Assembly (NCBI GenBank): GCA_964571275.1
Contig: CAZNCQ010000004.1
Coordinates: 1 to 64,000, forward strand
Reading direction: 5' to 3'
Origin: DASRQZ01 sp964571275
Lineage (GTDB): Bacteria > Myxococcota_A > Polyangia > Fen-1088
Length of the DNA: 64,000 nucleotides
This document shows positions 23,943 through 32,162 of the stretch, in pieces (the stretch's first letter is position 1; each line of letters begins with the position of its first letter). The notes below the pieces were generated by a model. It saw only the letters and a program-made list of their open reading frames with translations, searched no databases and was not told the DNA's origin. The position numbers and the translations under genes are program-made.

Positions 23943-25628
23943 GTGTTGGCCTGGACCGACAGACGGGCGTCATCGGCTTCGCGCGCGGCGCGTGTGATCG
24001 GCGCGGCCGCGGCGCTGCTGGTGCTGGTCGATTGCGGCGGGCCTCACGCCGACGGCGGCGTGCATGCCGCCACGGCGGCGACGCAGGGAAACGGCGCGCT
24101 CGCCGGCACCGGAACGTCTCCCCATGCAACCGTCGGCGCGAACGCGACGGCGGACGCGTCCATCCCCGCAGAGATCGCCCGCGTTCAAGCCGCCGTCTCC
24201 GCGCTGCGCGGCCTGCCGTTCCGGGTGGCGGTTCCGTCGACGCCGCAATCGCGTGACCAGTTCCGCCAGTTCGTGCACGAGGACCTGGCGCACGAGCTCG
24301 GCCCCGACAAGAACGCCGCGCTCTCGAAGGCGCTGGCGCACACCGGCTTCCTGCCGCAACCGCTCGACTTCGCCGCGACGATGGAAGAGGCAGAGACCAC
24401 GCAAGTCGCCGCGTACTACGACCCGCGCACCGGCCGCTTTCACACCGTCGCCGCCGCATCGAACAGCGACGAGCGCGACGGCGTGGTCGCGCACGAGCTG
24501 ACGCACGCGCTGCAGCACCAGCACTTCGACCTCATCGCCTACGACGGCGGGAGCGACAACCAGCAGCGCCTGTCCGACGACGAACGCGCGGCGCGCCGCT
24601 ACGTCGTCGAGGGCGAGGCGACGTTCGTGATGCTCGCCTATCAATCCGCGAGCGGCAGCGGTAGGGCGCGCCACCTGGGCCCGCTACAGGTCGCGGGCGT
24701 GCGCATGACGCTGACGATGTTGTCTGCCGTCGACTATGTCGAGTTGCTGGCGCTGCTGCGCACCGGCGAGGGAGCCGACAAGCTCGACGCCGAAGAGAAG
24801 GAGGCGCTGGACCAGCTCGCTCGACTGCCACCGCTGGTCGCCGTGACCATGGTCGATCCCTACATCCGCGGCGCGTTCCTGGTGTCCGAAGCCTGGGCGC
24901 GCGGCGGCTGGGCGCGGGTCGCGCGCCTCTACCACGAGCCGCCGCAATCGACGGAACAGGTGCTGCATCCGATCGAGAAGCTGCTCGAGGCGCGCGATCC
25001 GCCCGTCGCGATCCACCTGCCGCCACCGTCGGCGACGGCGGCGCCGCGCTTCACCTCGACCCAGCCGCTGCTGCAAGAGACCGCGGGCGAGCTCGATTGG
25101 CGATGCTACTTCAAGACCTGGGGCGACCCCGATCCCGAGGGCGCGGCCGACGGTTGGGGCGGCGATCTGGTGACGGTCTGGGAGCGGTCGGGCAAACCGG
25201 TCGCCGCGATCGCCACGAGCTGGGACACGCCGGCTGACGCCACGGAGTTCGAGGGAGCGTACCGGCTGTCGCTGAGCCAGCGCTTCGAGCCCCGGCCGGC
25301 GAAGAGCGCGGAGCTGGCCACGGCGGTCACGCGGGTGACGACCACCGCGCCGACCGTCGACGGCGACGGCCAGACGCGGTGGACGATCCGCCGGCCCGAC
25401 GGCACGCTGGTGGTCGTGCGGCGCCGCGGGCTGGACGTGGACATCCTCGACGGCGCGCGCGCCGACGAAGTCGAGCCGCTGCTGGCGATGCTGCGCGCTG
25501 CAGACAGAAAAGTCGTCGTGGCCAGTTCGCCCGGGAAACCTGATAAGGTCCCCCGCCATGAGCAAGCGCAACCGACCCACGACCGCCCGAGAGGCAGCTC
25601 ATCGCAGCCGCCGTCACGCCTACCGTAG
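23943..25628 (+). CDS. Zinc metallopeptidase-like lipoprotein (HExxH)
   Basis: About 561 residues from GTG 23943, which puts the lipoprotein signal (ARVIGAAAALLVLVDC) near the N-terminus. A GTG at 23832 is in frame but lies 27 bp from the divergent gene's start. The zinc motif is HELTH, in DGVVAHELTHALQHQHFD, with a gluzincin-like downstream Glu in VEGEATFVMLAYQ about 40 residues later. Beyond residue about 300 the sequence forms one more domain with no known motif (LDWRCYFKTWGDPDPEG). The family is known from other Myxococcota as uncharacterised lipoproteins. The last 71 bases overlap a small Lys/Ala-rich gene. Confidence 0.72.
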   Translation: MLAWTDRRASSASRAARVIGAAAALLVLVDCGGPHADGGVHAATAATQGNGALAGTGTSPHATVGANATADASIPAEIARVQAAVSALRGLPFRVAVPSTPQSRDQFRQFVHEDLAHELGPDKNAALSKALAHTGFLPQPLDFAATMEEAETTQVAAYYDPRTGRFHTVAAASNSDERDGVVAHELTHALQHQHFDLIAYDGGSDNQQRLSDDERAARRYVVEGEATFVMLAYQSASGSGRARHLGPLQVAGVRMTLTMLSAVDYVELLALLRTGEGADKLDAEEKEALDQLARLPPLVAVTMVDPYIRGAFLVSEAWARGGWARVARLYHEPPQSTEQVLHPIEKLLEARDPPVAIHLPPPSATAAPRFTSTQPLLQETAGELDWRCYFKTWGDPDPEGAADGWGGDLVTVWERSGKPVAAIATSWDTPADATEFEGAYRLSLSQRFEPRPAKSAELATAVTRVTTTAPTVDGDGQTRWTIRRPDGTLVVVRRRGLDVDILDGARADEVEPLLAMLRAADRKVVVASSPGKPDKVPRHEQAQPTHDRPRGSSSQPPSRLP

Positions 25629-25752
25629 CGCGTACAACTCACCCGAGGCCAAGGCGGAACGCGGCACGACGGCGAAAACCACCGCTCCGGCCGCCCCGAA
25701 GCCCGCGGCGGCGAAAGCCACCGCGCCCGCAGCCCCGAAGACCCGCGCGTAG
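25558..25752 (+). CDS. Small basic Lys/Ala/Pro-rich protein
   Basis: 64 residues, strongly basic. The first half has RNRPTTAREAAHRSRRHAYR; the second half repeats TAPAAPKPAAAKATAPAAPK, like the C-terminal tails of histone H1-type nucleoid proteins. Its codons keep high GC in the third position, whereas the overlapping end of the metallopeptidase frame does not, so this small gene is probably real. An AGG lies about ten bases before the ATG. The overlap with the upstream frame is 71 bases. Role unknown; DNA or RNA binding is possible. Confidence 0.5.
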   Translation: MSKRNRPTTAREAAHRSRRHAYRSAYNSPEAKAERGTTAKTTAPAAPKPAAAKATAPAAPKTRA

Positions 25753-25954
25753 CCGAGCTTCGCCGGTCATTTGACAGCCCGGGGCGCCTGGGGCTTGTTA
25801 GACCGGTGAGCCGAGTCAGTCGAGCGGCTACCCGCCGCCCATAGGAGGCGGTACGTGGAAGCCGCGGCGGACGAGGTGAGCGTTGTCACGAGCGCAGACG
25901 CATCGTTGCGCGTGGACGCGAGCATCAATGTCGTTCTCGCGGTAAAAAAACCGC
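25753..25954. other. 202-base leader region with a nested stem-loop
   Basis: No protein gene is convincing here. GCGGCT (25824-25829) pairs with AGCCGC (25860-25865), and inside this CCGCC (25832-25836) pairs with GGCGG (25847-25851). A TAGGAGGCGG followed by GTG 25855 would also make a good ribosome-binding site for a short frame that runs out of phase into the next gene. The A7 run at 25944-25950 lies just before ATG 25955. It may be an untranslated leader, but no known riboswitch family is recognised. Confidence 0.35.
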
Positions 25955-26875
25955 ATGGCAAGCGACGACGACCAGAGCAGACCGTTCACGAAGGCCAGCG
26001 ACTTCCCGCCAGAGGTGCTGAGCCTCTTCGACAAGTACGTCCACAACGTCATCGATCGGCGCGGGTTTCTGGAAGGCGCGGCGAAGTTTGCGGCGGGCGG
26101 GCTCACCGCGGCGGCGCTCCTCGATGCCCTGAGCCCGCGCTTCGCCGAAGCCCAGCAGGTTGCCAAGAACGATCCGCGCATCAAGGCCGAGTCCGTGGAG
26201 TTCCCCTCGCCGCACGGCTACGGCAAGGGACGGGGGTATCTCGTCACGCCGGCCGACAAGAAGGCGCCGAAGCTTCCGGCGATCTTGGTCGTGCATGAGA
26301 ACCGTGGCCTCAACCCGCACATCGAAGACGTCGCGCGGCGGCTGGCTCTCGAAGGCTTCCTGACGTTCGCGCCCGACGCGCTCTTTCCACTCGGCGGCTA
26401 TCCCGGCGACGAGGACAAGGGACGCGAGCTGTTCGCGAAGCTGGACCAGGTGAAGACCCGCGAGGATTTCGTCGCCGCGGCGGGCTTCCTGCGCGCGCGC
26501 CCGCAAAGCAGCGGCAAGCTGGGCGTCGTCGGCTTTTGTTATGGCGGCGGCGTCGTCAACTTCCTCGCCACGCGATTGCCCGACCTCAACGCCGCCGTTC
26601 CCTTCTACGGGAGCGCGCCGCCGCTCGACAAGGTCTCCGCGATCAAGGCGCCGCTGGAGCTACACTTCGCCGAAAACGACGAACGCATCAACGCATCATG
26701 GCCCCCGTACGAGACCGCGCTCAAGGCAGCCGGGATCAAGTATGAAGCGTTTCACTACCCGGGAACACAGCACGGTTTCAACAACGACACGACGCCGCGC
26801 TACGACCCAGCGGCGGCCAAGCTGGCGTGGCAACGGACCGTCGCGTTCTTCGGGCGCACGTTGCGAGGACACTAG
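25955..26875 (+). CDS. Dienelactone hydrolase-family protein with Tat-like N-terminus
   Basis: 306 residues. Residues 38-60 (RRGFLEGAAKFAAGGLTAAAL) form a twin-arginine-like or anchored segment, following a soluble 35-residue head (DFPPEVLSLFDKYVHNVI). The catalytic part has ENRG, the nucleophile motif GFCYGGG with Cys, ENDERIN with the Asp, and QHGFNND with the His, matching the Cys-Asp-His triad of dienelactone hydrolases. The long N-terminal head with the hydrophobic stretch is common in this DLH subgroup. Predicted to act in the periplasm or at the inner membrane. The substrate is not known. A 7-A run and stem-loop lie in the leader. Confidence 0.85.
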   Translation: MASDDDQSRPFTKASDFPPEVLSLFDKYVHNVIDRRGFLEGAAKFAAGGLTAAALLDALSPRFAEAQQVAKNDPRIKAESVEFPSPHGYGKGRGYLVTPADKKAPKLPAILVVHENRGLNPHIEDVARRLALEGFLTFAPDALFPLGGYPGDEDKGRELFAKLDQVKTREDFVAAAGFLRARPQSSGKLGVVGFCYGGGVVNFLATRLPDLNAAVPFYGSAPPLDKVSAIKAPLELHFAENDERINASWPPYETALKAAGIKYEAFHYPGTQHGFNNDTTPRYDPAAAKLAWQRTVAFFGRTLRGH

Positions 26876-26930
26876 CGCCGCGGCCAGCCTGTTGTCGCTG
26901 CCACCGCTGTTGTCGCTATATCATGGGGTG

Positions 26931-28811
26931 ATGCTCACTCGCCGGGATCGCCGCTCCATGGCGACGTACGGGATCTGGATCGCCACCGGAATCACGCTCG
27001 CGATCGGTGGATGCCGATCGGCTGGACCCGCGCCGGCGTCCTCGACGGCCGCCACGCCGGCGGCGCGGCGCGCGCCCTTCGCGAACGTCTTGACGCCGGG
27101 AGAGAGACCGCCCGAACCGCTGGCGCTCGCGCCGCTCAGCGCCGCCCCGGCGCCGAGCATGGCGGAGATCCTGATCGCACCGCCGTCGCGCGTGGTCGCC
27201 GACCTCAACTCGCTGGGGCGAGAGCTGCCGGTGCGCCTCGGCGATCAGATACTCGAGTCGGCGCTGGCGAAAGCGGCCGAGAAGAAGATCCCGGTCGATG
27301 CCGAGCTTCTGGCCGCGCTGGCGATCGACCGTCCGCTGTCGCTGATCGTGGTCTCGCGCGGTCGCGCATCACCGCCGGGACTGTGCGCGGCGGTGCCGCT
27401 CGCGCACCCGGCGGACGGCCCGGGCGTGGCGTCGAAGCTGGGGACGCCGGTGTCCCGTCGCGGCGGCGCCGTCGAGCGGCGCAGGACCGCGGGAACGCCG
27501 TTCTGGAGCGGGATCAGCGACGGGACACTGCTGCTTGCGCGAAGCTACGACGATCTCTGGTCGCTGGGGGCGCGCGCGCTGGCGGCCTCGCGCAGGGCCG
27601 TGCCCGCGGAGGAGGTCGTCGTCACCGTCGACCCCGACGCCGTCCGGGCCGCGACCGGATCGACCTGGGCGGAGCTCGCCGAGGAGTTTCGCAAGGACGC
27701 CGAGAAAAGGCCGGTCAAAGCTCCCCGCCGCGGCGGCGCCGGCGCGCCCGGCACGGACGCGTCGCAACAGACGGCCGGGTTGCAACAGATGATGCGCCAG
27801 CTCGGCGATGGGCTGGCGCTGCTGCTCTCGGAGACCTCGCACCTGCGCCTCGGCGTCACCGCGTCGGCGACCGACGGGCTGGTGATCAGCGCCGCGCTCG
27901 AGCCTCGCCCGGGCACACCGCTGGCGGCGCGCGCGGCGGCAACGGCCAGCTTCACGCTCGACGAGCGCCTGCCGGTGCGCGACGATCGCACCGGCTTCAC
28001 TGCTTGGGGCTCGCTGGACGTCTTCGCGCCCGTGTTGCGCGCGTTGCTGCCGGGCGCTCCTTCACGCCGCGGCGGTGCGCCCGGCCCGTCGCCCATCGAT
28101 GGGTTCTTGGGCACGTTCAGCGGCGCCGGATCGTGCACGTTCGAATTCGCCGAGAGCCCGCCGTCGTCCGTGTGCAGCTTGCCGCTGCGTCCCGGCGCCG
28201 ACGCGCGGGGCGCGCTTCGACGTTACGCCGAGCTGGTCGATGCGGTGATGAGCTGGGAGGCCGACGTGGTTGGCATGCCTCATCGACCAGCGGCGCAGAT
28301 CCGCAAAGGCGTGCTCGAGTTCGAACGCCCGCTGGCCGAAAACACCGTCAGCCCGGAGCAGTACGCGATGATGCGTTCGTTCATGGGCGGCGACACGATG
28401 AAGTACGCCGCCGCGATCCGCGGCGATCGGCTGCTGCAGTTCCAGGGCGGGTCGCCGCGCGCGCGCCTCGCGGCCTGGACCGACGACGGCGCCAGGGCCA
28501 GGACCACGCCGCCCCCGCTCCTGTCGCAGGCGCTGGCGCGCCTGCACGGCTACGGCGCCGCGACGCTGATGGATCCGATGGTGCTGCTGTTCACGATGTT
28601 CGAGCACGCCGCCGACCCGCGCACCCGCCAGGCGGCGACGATGTTGCGCGCGCTGCCGGGACTGGCGACGACGCGGACGCCGCTGATGGTCGCGGCGCCG
28701 AACGGCACCAACCTCGCCTACGAGCTGCACATCCCGGTCGTGACGTTCGACAATATCGGCAAGCTGATCCGCCCCTTCGCCGGGATGATGGGCGGCAGTA
28801 GTCAGAAATGA
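26931..28811 (+). CDS. Large lipoprotein of unknown function
   Basis: 626 residues from ATG 26931 (Met10 at 26958 is an alternative). Lipobox IGGC follows a hydrophobic segment. Residues 30-70 are Ala/Pro-rich. The rest is a mixed alpha/beta globular part without a known active-site motif; recurrent features are paired 'rvvadlnslgrelpvrLGD' and 'LLARSYDDLWSLG' segments that look like an internal duplication of a DUF3352-like or beta-grasp fold. No cofactor motif. It sits alone between the DLH and SerC genes. A periplasmic structural or inhibitory role is possible; I do not recognise the family. Confidence 0.6.
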   Translation: MLTRRDRRSMATYGIWIATGITLAIGGCRSAGPAPASSTAATPAARRAPFANVLTPGERPPEPLALAPLSAAPAPSMAEILIAPPSRVVADLNSLGRELPVRLGDQILESALAKAAEKKIPVDAELLAALAIDRPLSLIVVSRGRASPPGLCAAVPLAHPADGPGVASKLGTPVSRRGGAVERRRTAGTPFWSGISDGTLLLARSYDDLWSLGARALAASRRAVPAEEVVVTVDPDAVRAATGSTWAELAEEFRKDAEKRPVKAPRRGGAGAPGTDASQQTAGLQQMMRQLGDGLALLLSETSHLRLGVTASATDGLVISAALEPRPGTPLAARAAATASFTLDERLPVRDDRTGFTAWGSLDVFAPVLRALLPGAPSRRGGAPGPSPIDGFLGTFSGAGSCTFEFAESPPSSVCSLPLRPGADARGALRRYAELVDAVMSWEADVVGMPHRPAAQIRKGVLEFERPLAENTVSPEQYAMMRSFMGGDTMKYAAAIRGDRLLQFQGGSPRARLAAWTDDGARARTTPPPLLSQALARLHGYGAATLMDPMVLLFTMFEHAADPRTRQAATMLRALPGLATTRTPLMVAAPNGTNLAYELHIPVVTFDNIGKLIRPFAGMMGGSSQK

Positions 28812-28850
28812 CAGTTGAACTCTCGGCGCGCAGGCGGTAACAACACGGCG

Positions 28851-29930
28851 ATGAGCAACCGAGTGTTCAACTTCAGCGCAGGTCCGGCGATGCTGCCGGT
28901 CGAGGTTCTCGAGGCGTCGGCGAAGGCGCTCTTGGATTTTCAGGGGAAGGGCTTCGGCATCGCCGAGTGCAGCCACCGCGGCAAGGAATTCGACGGCGTG
29001 CTCGACGAGGCGATCAGCCGCTGCCGCAAGCTGCTCGACATCCCGGAGACTCACGACGTTCTCTTCCTGCAGGGTGGAGCGACGCAGCTCTTCAACACGA
29101 TCCCGATGAACATCTTGAACGGCGTCGCCGACTACGTGGTCAGCGGCGAGTGGTCGAAGAAGGCAGCGTCGGCGGCGCAGAGCGCGTACGGCGAGAAAAT
29201 TCGCGTCATCGCGTCGAGCGAGGCGACCAAGTTCGACCGCCCGCCGACGGGCTGGACCGCCGATCCCAACGCGGCCTACCTGCACGTGTGCTCGAACGAG
29301 ACCGTGCACGGGCATCGCCTGGCCGAGTGGCCCGAGCACCCGACCCTGGTCGTCGACGCCAGCTCGGAGATGATGTCGCGCCCGCATCCGATCGCGCGCA
29401 CCGCGCTGGTCTACGCCGGCGCGCAAAAAAACCTGGGTCCGGCCGGCGTCGTGCTGACGATCGTGCGCAAGGACCTCTACCCGCGCATCGCCAAGAGCGT
29501 GCCCAAGATCTTCAGCTTCTCGGCGCTGGCCGAGGCCAAGAGCTGCCTCAACACGCCGCCGACCTTCGGCGTCTACTTCCTGCTGGAGACGTTCCGCTGG
29601 ATGGAGAGCCAGGGCGGCCTGGCCGCGATCGAGAAGCGCAACGCCGAGAAAGCGGCGCTGATCTACGATGCGATCGACGGCTCGGGCGGCTTCTACAAGG
29701 GCACCGTCGCCGACAAGTCGGCGCGCAGCCACATGAACGTGACGTTCTTGCTGCCGAGCGAAGAGCTCACCGAAAAGTTCGTCAAGGACGCTTCCAAGAA
29801 CGGCATGGTGGCGCTCAAGGGCTACCGCACCGTCGGCGGCATCCGCGCGTCGCTCTACAACGCCATGCCGGTCGCCGGCGCGCGCGCTCTGGCCGACTTC
29901 ATGAAGTCGTTCGTGAAAGCGGCGGGGTAA
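28851..29930 (+). CDS. serC: Phosphoserine aminotransferase
   Basis: 359 residues from ATG 28851 (MSNRVFNFSAGPAMLPVEVL); the longer frame from TTG 28815 lacks the usual N-terminus. SerC converts 3-phosphohydroxypyruvate and glutamate to phosphoserine and 2-oxoglutarate in serine synthesis, and also serves pyridoxal phosphate synthesis. Diagnostic segments are the start FNFSAGPA, the GGATQLFNTIPMN pocket, the PLP-lysine region YAGAQKNLGPAG, and the C-terminal LKGYRTVGGIRASLYNAMP. It is full length. No linked serA or serB gene is present in the window. Confidence 0.97.
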   Translation: MSNRVFNFSAGPAMLPVEVLEASAKALLDFQGKGFGIAECSHRGKEFDGVLDEAISRCRKLLDIPETHDVLFLQGGATQLFNTIPMNILNGVADYVVSGEWSKKAASAAQSAYGEKIRVIASSEATKFDRPPTGWTADPNAAYLHVCSNETVHGHRLAEWPEHPTLVVDASSEMMSRPHPIARTALVYAGAQKNLGPAGVVLTIVRKDLYPRIAKSVPKIFSFSALAEAKSCLNTPPTFGVYFLLETFRWMESQGGLAAIEKRNAEKAALIYDAIDGSGGFYKGTVADKSARSHMNVTFLLPSEELTEKFVKDASKNGMVALKGYRTVGGIRASLYNAMPVAGARALADFMKSFVKAAG

Positions 29931-29949
29931 AGCCCGAGACGAGCTTCCG

Positions 29950-30303
29950 TCAGTCCTGTCGCGGCCGATCGGCGCGGCCGCGCGAGGCCTCGACCGGATA
30001 GCGCTCGGCGTTGCGCTGCAGCTTCGCGGCGATCGCGTCGCCCAGGTCCAGGCCGATCCGATCGCACAGCAGCAGGAGGGCGATGCCGACGTCGGCGATC
30101 TCGGCGGCGATGCGGGCGCGCGCGTCCGGCTCGCGCGAGCGCGCGTCGGCCTCGTCGCCGCGCACCCACCGGTACTCGGCCAGAAGCTCGCCCGCCTCCG
30201 ACGCGACCAGCATCGCCAGGTTCTTGGGATCGTGAAACTGGCGCCAGTCGCGCGCGTCGGCAAAGGCGCGCAGTGACGCCGTGAGCTCGTCGAGGGTCGG
30301 CAT
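29950..30303 (-). CDS. MazG-like nucleotide pyrophosphohydrolase
   Basis: 117 residues from ATG 30303 (MPTLDELTASLRAFADARDW). An all-alpha MazG/iMazG-type fold is indicated by the Mg motif SEAGELLAEYRW and the second helix motif AAEIADVGIALLLLCDRIG. These enzymes hydrolyse dNTPs such as dCTP or modified nucleotides to the monophosphate and pyrophosphate, cleaning the nucleotide pool. It converges on serC with only 19 bp between stops. The longer frame to 30426 would overlap the Fur-like box at 30408-30428 and is rejected. Confidence 0.88.
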   Translation of the reverse strand: MPTLDELTASLRAFADARDWRQFHDPKNLAMLVASEAGELLAEYRWVRGDEADARSREPDARARIAAEIADVGIALLLLCDRIGLDLGDAIAAKLQRNAERYPVEASRGRADRPRQD

Positions 30304-30407
30304 GTCCGCGACGCTACCGCACACCGCCGGGAGACGTCGATCCGAACGCCCGCCGAGCCGCGGCGTATCCACCGATGCGAGACCCCAAACGCCGGCGGCG
30401 TCGCTGT

Positions 30408-30428
30408 AATTGATATTGACTATCAATT
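30408..30428. promoter_or_regulatory. Fur-box-like palindrome overlapping the -35 of the imelysin operon
   Basis: Two perfect 8-bp arms, AATTGATA (30408-30415) and TATCAATT (30421-30428), flank TTGAC. The core TGATATTGACTATCA matches the 7-1-7 Fur pattern (TGATAAT-N-ATTATCA) at 12 of 14 arm positions. TTGACT at 30416-30421 would be the -35, with TAGGGT at 30439-30444 as -10 (17-base spacer). It lies 65 bases upstream of the imelysin ATG. Iron-repressed transcription is the expected behaviour. Confidence 0.65.
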
Positions 30429-30492
30429 TCGTTTTCGTTAGGGTCTGCGCGTTCGCTCCTGAAACGAGAGATTTCGAAGAAAGGACGTCTCC

Positions 30493-31557
30493 ATGAAGGC
30501 CCTCGTGATGATGTCAGTCGCAACCGTCGCCGCCGTCGGTTGCTCATCGTCGCCGATGACGGATGCGCAGTTCTCTCAGAACATCACCCAGGGTATGCAC
30601 GATGCCCTGCAGAACGACCTGACCGCGCTGGTGGACGGCACCGCGGCCCTGCAGGCCGCCGCGCCCGATCACCCGTGGGACAACACGGATCCGGCCGTGC
30701 CGGCCATGCAGGCTGCGTGGATCAAGGCTCGAAACGCATACGAGCATATCGAGGGTGCGACCGCCCCGATCTTCCCCGACATAGACGTGTCGATCGACGG
30801 CCGCGTCGAAGACTTCGGCCCGGATCCGGGACTGGGCGTGCTCACGACAAACTGCAACGTGTTCTCTGGACTCGATCCGTCGACAAGCATGCCGTGCTTC
30901 ACGGGCCTGCACGCCGCCGAGCGAATCATGTACGTCAACACGGTGCCGGCGGCCGTTATCGCGTATGAGCAGGGGCTGGGGTTCGTGCCGCCGCTGTCAT
31001 TTCCCAAGACGCAGCAGAACGCGGACGATTTCAAGAACAAGCTCGCTCCCAAGGCCGTCAGCGACGCCATGTCGCTCAAGACCGGCTGGCAGCCGGCGGT
31101 CATCGACATCGGCAGCGCGTTCCAGGGGCTGGTGGCGTTGATGAACGAGCAGAAGGAGAAGGTGACGAAGGCGGGGTTGGACCAGGAAGAGTCTCGATAC
31201 TCGCAAAGGACGATGGACGACCTGCGCCAAAACCTGGCCGGGACGGCGAACATCTACAAGCTGTTCCAGCCTTGGATCAAGTCCAAGGACGGTGGCGACG
31301 CCATCGATGCGAAGATCGAGAGCGGCTTCAACACGCTGTCCGCGCTGTACGACAGCGCGCCCTATACCGGCGTGGCGTTCCCCGCGCCGCCGGCCGGATG
31401 GGACGACACCAACCCCTCGGCTGCCGATCTACAGACGCCCTTTGGCCAGCTCTTTCAAGCCGTGCAGTCGGCGGTCGATCCGGCGAGCGCGGACTCCGTG
31501 GTCTCGCAGATGAACGCGGCTGCGGCACTGTGTGGTTTGCCCCAGTTTTCGGAGTGA
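30493..31557 (+). CDS. Imelysin-family lipoprotein (insulin-cleaving metalloproteinase-like / EfeO-type)
   Basis: 354 residues with AAAGGA before the ATG. The signal peptide ends in AAVGC (Cys17). Imelysin proteins bind iron or haem in the periplasm or at the outer membrane (IrpA, EfeO relatives). The family motif GxHxxE is present as GLHAAE at residues 138-143. The all-alpha duplicated four-helix architecture fits the pattern of PAVPAMQAAWIKARNAYEHI and TMDDLRQNLAGTANIYKLF. First gene of a three-gene unit; the stop overlaps the next ATG by one base. A Fur-like palindrome overlies its promoter, so high expression under iron limitation is predicted. It is not paired with EfeB or EfeU here. Confidence 0.88.
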   Translation: MKALVMMSVATVAAVGCSSSPMTDAQFSQNITQGMHDALQNDLTALVDGTAALQAAAPDHPWDNTDPAVPAMQAAWIKARNAYEHIEGATAPIFPDIDVSIDGRVEDFGPDPGLGVLTTNCNVFSGLDPSTSMPCFTGLHAAERIMYVNTVPAAVIAYEQGLGFVPPLSFPKTQQNADDFKNKLAPKAVSDAMSLKTGWQPAVIDIGSAFQGLVALMNEQKEKVTKAGLDQEESRYSQRTMDDLRQNLAGTANIYKLFQPWIKSKDGGDAIDAKIESGFNTLSALYDSAPYTGVAFPAPPAGWDDTNPSAADLQTPFGQLFQAVQSAVDPASADSVVSQMNAAAALCGLPQFSE

Positions 31558-32144
31558 TGAAGTTGGGGGCGGGTTCGCTGCGGCTCCCGTTGGGACTGCT
31601 GTTCGCCATCCAAGCGAGCGGATGCAAGGGGGAGCCGACCGACACGTCGGGCCAGTTCATCGCGTTCGCCGGCAGCTTCAACGGATTTCACGGTTGGAAT
31701 CAGGCGCCGGCGACGCCGACCGACAAGCTGACGCTTCCGCCGGGGTTCGTGGCGAGCGACGGCGGAGGCTTCGAGTCCGACGCCGGCGTTCACGACACGG
31801 GGCCCATGACCGTGTACTGGAACCAAACGCCTCAGTCGGGCAGCACGGAGTTTCCCGTCAAAACGATCATCGTCAAGGAGACCAATGAGACCGATCCGAC
31901 GGTCCGCCAGATCTTCGCGATGGTCAATCGCGGCGCCGACTACAACGCCAGCGGTGCCGTCAATTGGGAATGGTTCGAGTTGAAGAACGGCGCGGACGGC
32001 GCGGTGAGCATCGTCTGGCGAGGCTACGGCCCCCAGGCGGGAGAGCAATACGGCGGCAACGCCCATGTCTGCAACGATTGCCATGCGCTCGCAGTGTCGA
32101 ACGACTATGTCTGGGTCTCGGCGCTGCAGCTCTCGAGTCTTTGA
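31557..32144 (+). CDS. Cytochrome P460-like lipoprotein
   Basis: 195 residues from ATG 31557, overlapping the imelysin stop, with GGAG just upstream. The signal peptide ends in lipobox ASGC (Cys23). The body fits the cytochrome P460 pattern: MTVYWNQ, then FPVKTIIVKETNE, FAMVNRGADYNASGAVNWEWFEL, and the haem c site CNDCH at 172-176 near the end, followed by NDYVW. P460 proteins carry a cross-linked haem and oxidise hydroxylamine or reduce nitric oxide in nitrifiers; many other members have unknown roles. Sitting between imelysin and a beta-barrel, under an iron box, points to haem or iron handling rather than nitrogen oxidation. Confidence 0.8.
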   Translation: MKLGAGSLRLPLGLLFAIQASGCKGEPTDTSGQFIAFAGSFNGFHGWNQAPATPTDKLTLPPGFVASDGGGFESDAGVHDTGPMTVYWNQTPQSGSTEFPVKTIIVKETNETDPTVRQIFAMVNRGADYNASGAVNWEWFELKNGADGAVSIVWRGYGPQAGEQYGGNAHVCNDCHALAVSNDYVWVSALQLSSL

Positions 32145-32162
32145 AGTACTGAAAGGGCCACG

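Noticed and set aside
25855..26298. GTG frame with a good ribosome-binding site in front of the dienelactone hydrolase, possible frameshifted N-terminus
   Set aside because: The hydrolase has a normal family N-terminus at 25955 and its own frame is closed by TAA at 25943; the upstream peptide shows no domain.
28062..30263. Long minus-strand open frame (733 codons) across serC and its upstream neighbour
   Set aside because: It is antisense to a clear SerC gene and to the lipoprotein; its product is Arg/His/Ala-rich with no motif, the usual shadow of high-GC genes.
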